NCBI GenBank assembly: GCA_903894655.1 | Contig: CAITQY010000038.1 | Coordinates: forward strand, 1 to 7,005 | Source of the DNA: an uncultured Gemmatimonadota bacterium | GTDB taxonomy: Bacteria > Gemmatimonadota > Gemmatimonadetes > Gemmatimonadales > Gemmatimonadaceae | DNA: 7,005 bases | Direction of reading: 5' to 3' | Part shown: positions 6,577 to 7,005 of the stretch, piece after piece | Layout: each line of letters begins with the position of its first letter | Position numbering within the stretch: the stretch's first letter is position 1 | Program-made: the position numbers and the translations under genes | Notes under the pieces: model-generated | What the model was told of the DNA's origin: nothing | The model's database searches: none | The model's input: only the letters and a program-made list of their open reading frames with translations

Positions 6577-7005
6577 CAGCCTTCCTGCATCGGGAGACGA
6601 ATACCTTCCCGAGCCGCAGTGGCGATCGCGATGTCGTAGCCGGCATCCGCATGCCGAGCGACGCCGATGCCCGGGTCGTTCGTGAGGACGCGTTCGAGCC
6701 GGCGGCGCATACGCTCGCTGCCGTCCGCCACGATCACCTGACCAGCGTGCAACGAGTTTCCGATCCCGACGCCACCACCGTGATGAAACGACACCCATGA
6801 CGCGCCACTAGCCACGTTGAGCAGGGCGTTCAGGATGGCCCAGTCTGCGATGGCGTCGCTTCCGTCGCGCATCGCTTCCGTTTCGCGGAACGGTGAGGCC
6901 ACACTGCCGGTATCGAGATGATCGCGACCGATCACGATCGGCGCCGAGACTTCCCCACGAGCTACGAGGTCGTTCAAGGCGAGCGCGAACCGGGCACGGT
7001 CACCC
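6576..7005 (-). CDS. hutU: Urocanate hydratase, C-terminal part (start lies beyond the right edge)
   Basis: Urocanase is the second enzyme of histidine degradation. It uses tightly bound NAD+ to turn urocanate into 4-imidazolone-5-propionate, the substrate of HutI. The last 142 residues are present and match the highly conserved C-terminal part of the family. Visible blocks are APIVIGRDHLDTGSVASP, GSDAIADW, LNVASGASWVSFHHGGGVGIG, HAGQVIVADG, RRLERVLTNDPG and ARHADAGYD, ending at a short tail (GIRLPMQEG). The open frame continues without a start to the last base of the window. A TTG at 6977 is internal (ALALNDL), not a start. The cysteine usually cited at the active site lies upstream and is not visible. 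The gene is intact at its 3' end and overlaps the radical SAM start by one base (TGATG). hutH would be expected further upstream but is not in the window. Confidence 0.97.
   Translation of the reverse strand, partial: GDRARFALALNDLVARGEVSAPIVIGRDHLDTGSVASPFRETEAMRDGSDAIADWAILNALLNVASGASWVSFHHGGGVGIGNSLHAGQVIVADGSERMRRRLERVLTNDPGIGVARHADAGYDIAIATAAREGIRLPMQEG
6580..6586 (-). promoter_or_regulatory. Shine-Dalgarno site of the radical SAM gene
   Basis: AGGAAGG on the minus strand lies inside the last codons of hutU (the Gln-Glu-Gly end). It is 3 bases (5 from the AGGAA core) before ATG 6576-6574. This decides the start over the longer open frame and indicates translation coupled to hutU. Confidence 0.75.

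Noticed and set aside
5902..6639. Plus-strand open frame of 245 codons opposite the radical SAM gene
   Set aside because: It is antisense to the Cx3Cx2C and GGEP coding region, with a His/Arg/Val-rich composition typical of shadows.
6577..6798. N-terminal extension of the radical SAM protein by 74 residues
   Set aside because: The extension is Arg-rich out-of-frame translation of the conserved hutU end. The ATG at 6576 has a good SD site and a stop/start overlap.

Overview
The window is a dense, high-GC stretch in which all seven recognisable genes lie on the minus strand. Transcription therefore runs from the right edge to the left edge. No RNA gene, mobile element, CRISPR array or repeat family was seen. 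The high GC, the Gram-negative type Tat component, the long-chain prenyl synthase and the large two-ended TPR protein would fit a Gemmatimonadota-like or similar free-living aerobic heterotroph. That placement is an inference from gene content and style, not something the sequence proves.

Right part (about 7005 to 4319): a piece of a histidine-utilisation (hut) operon. It holds the C-terminal end of urocanate hydratase (hutU, cut by the right edge), a 324-residue radical SAM enzyme, and imidazolonepropionase (hutI). HutU makes 4-imidazolone-5-propionate and HutI opens that ring to N-formimino-L-glutamate, so the two hut genes are consecutive pathway steps. The radical SAM gene sits between them with a stop/start overlap on each side (TGATG and ATGA). 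It is therefore built into the operon, although no such enzyme is part of the classical pathway. This is the most interesting feature of the window.

Middle (4318 to 4220): a 99-base spacer, the only real intergenic gap. No clear promoter or terminator was found. The reading frame of the next gene stays open through it, back to the hutI stop.

Left part (4219 to 1): a second tightly packed group. It begins with a 905-residue protein that has TPR arrays at both ends and a long acidic linker between them. A long-chain polyprenyl diphosphate synthase (ATGA overlap), a 92-residue two-helix membrane protein resembling DUF4321 (TGATG overlap), and a TatA/E translocase subunit (9-base gap, cut by the left edge) follow. 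These genes point to envelope work: an isoprenoid chain for quinone or lipid carrier, a small membrane protein of unknown role, and folded-protein export. The group may have its own promoter in the spacer or may be read through from hutI.
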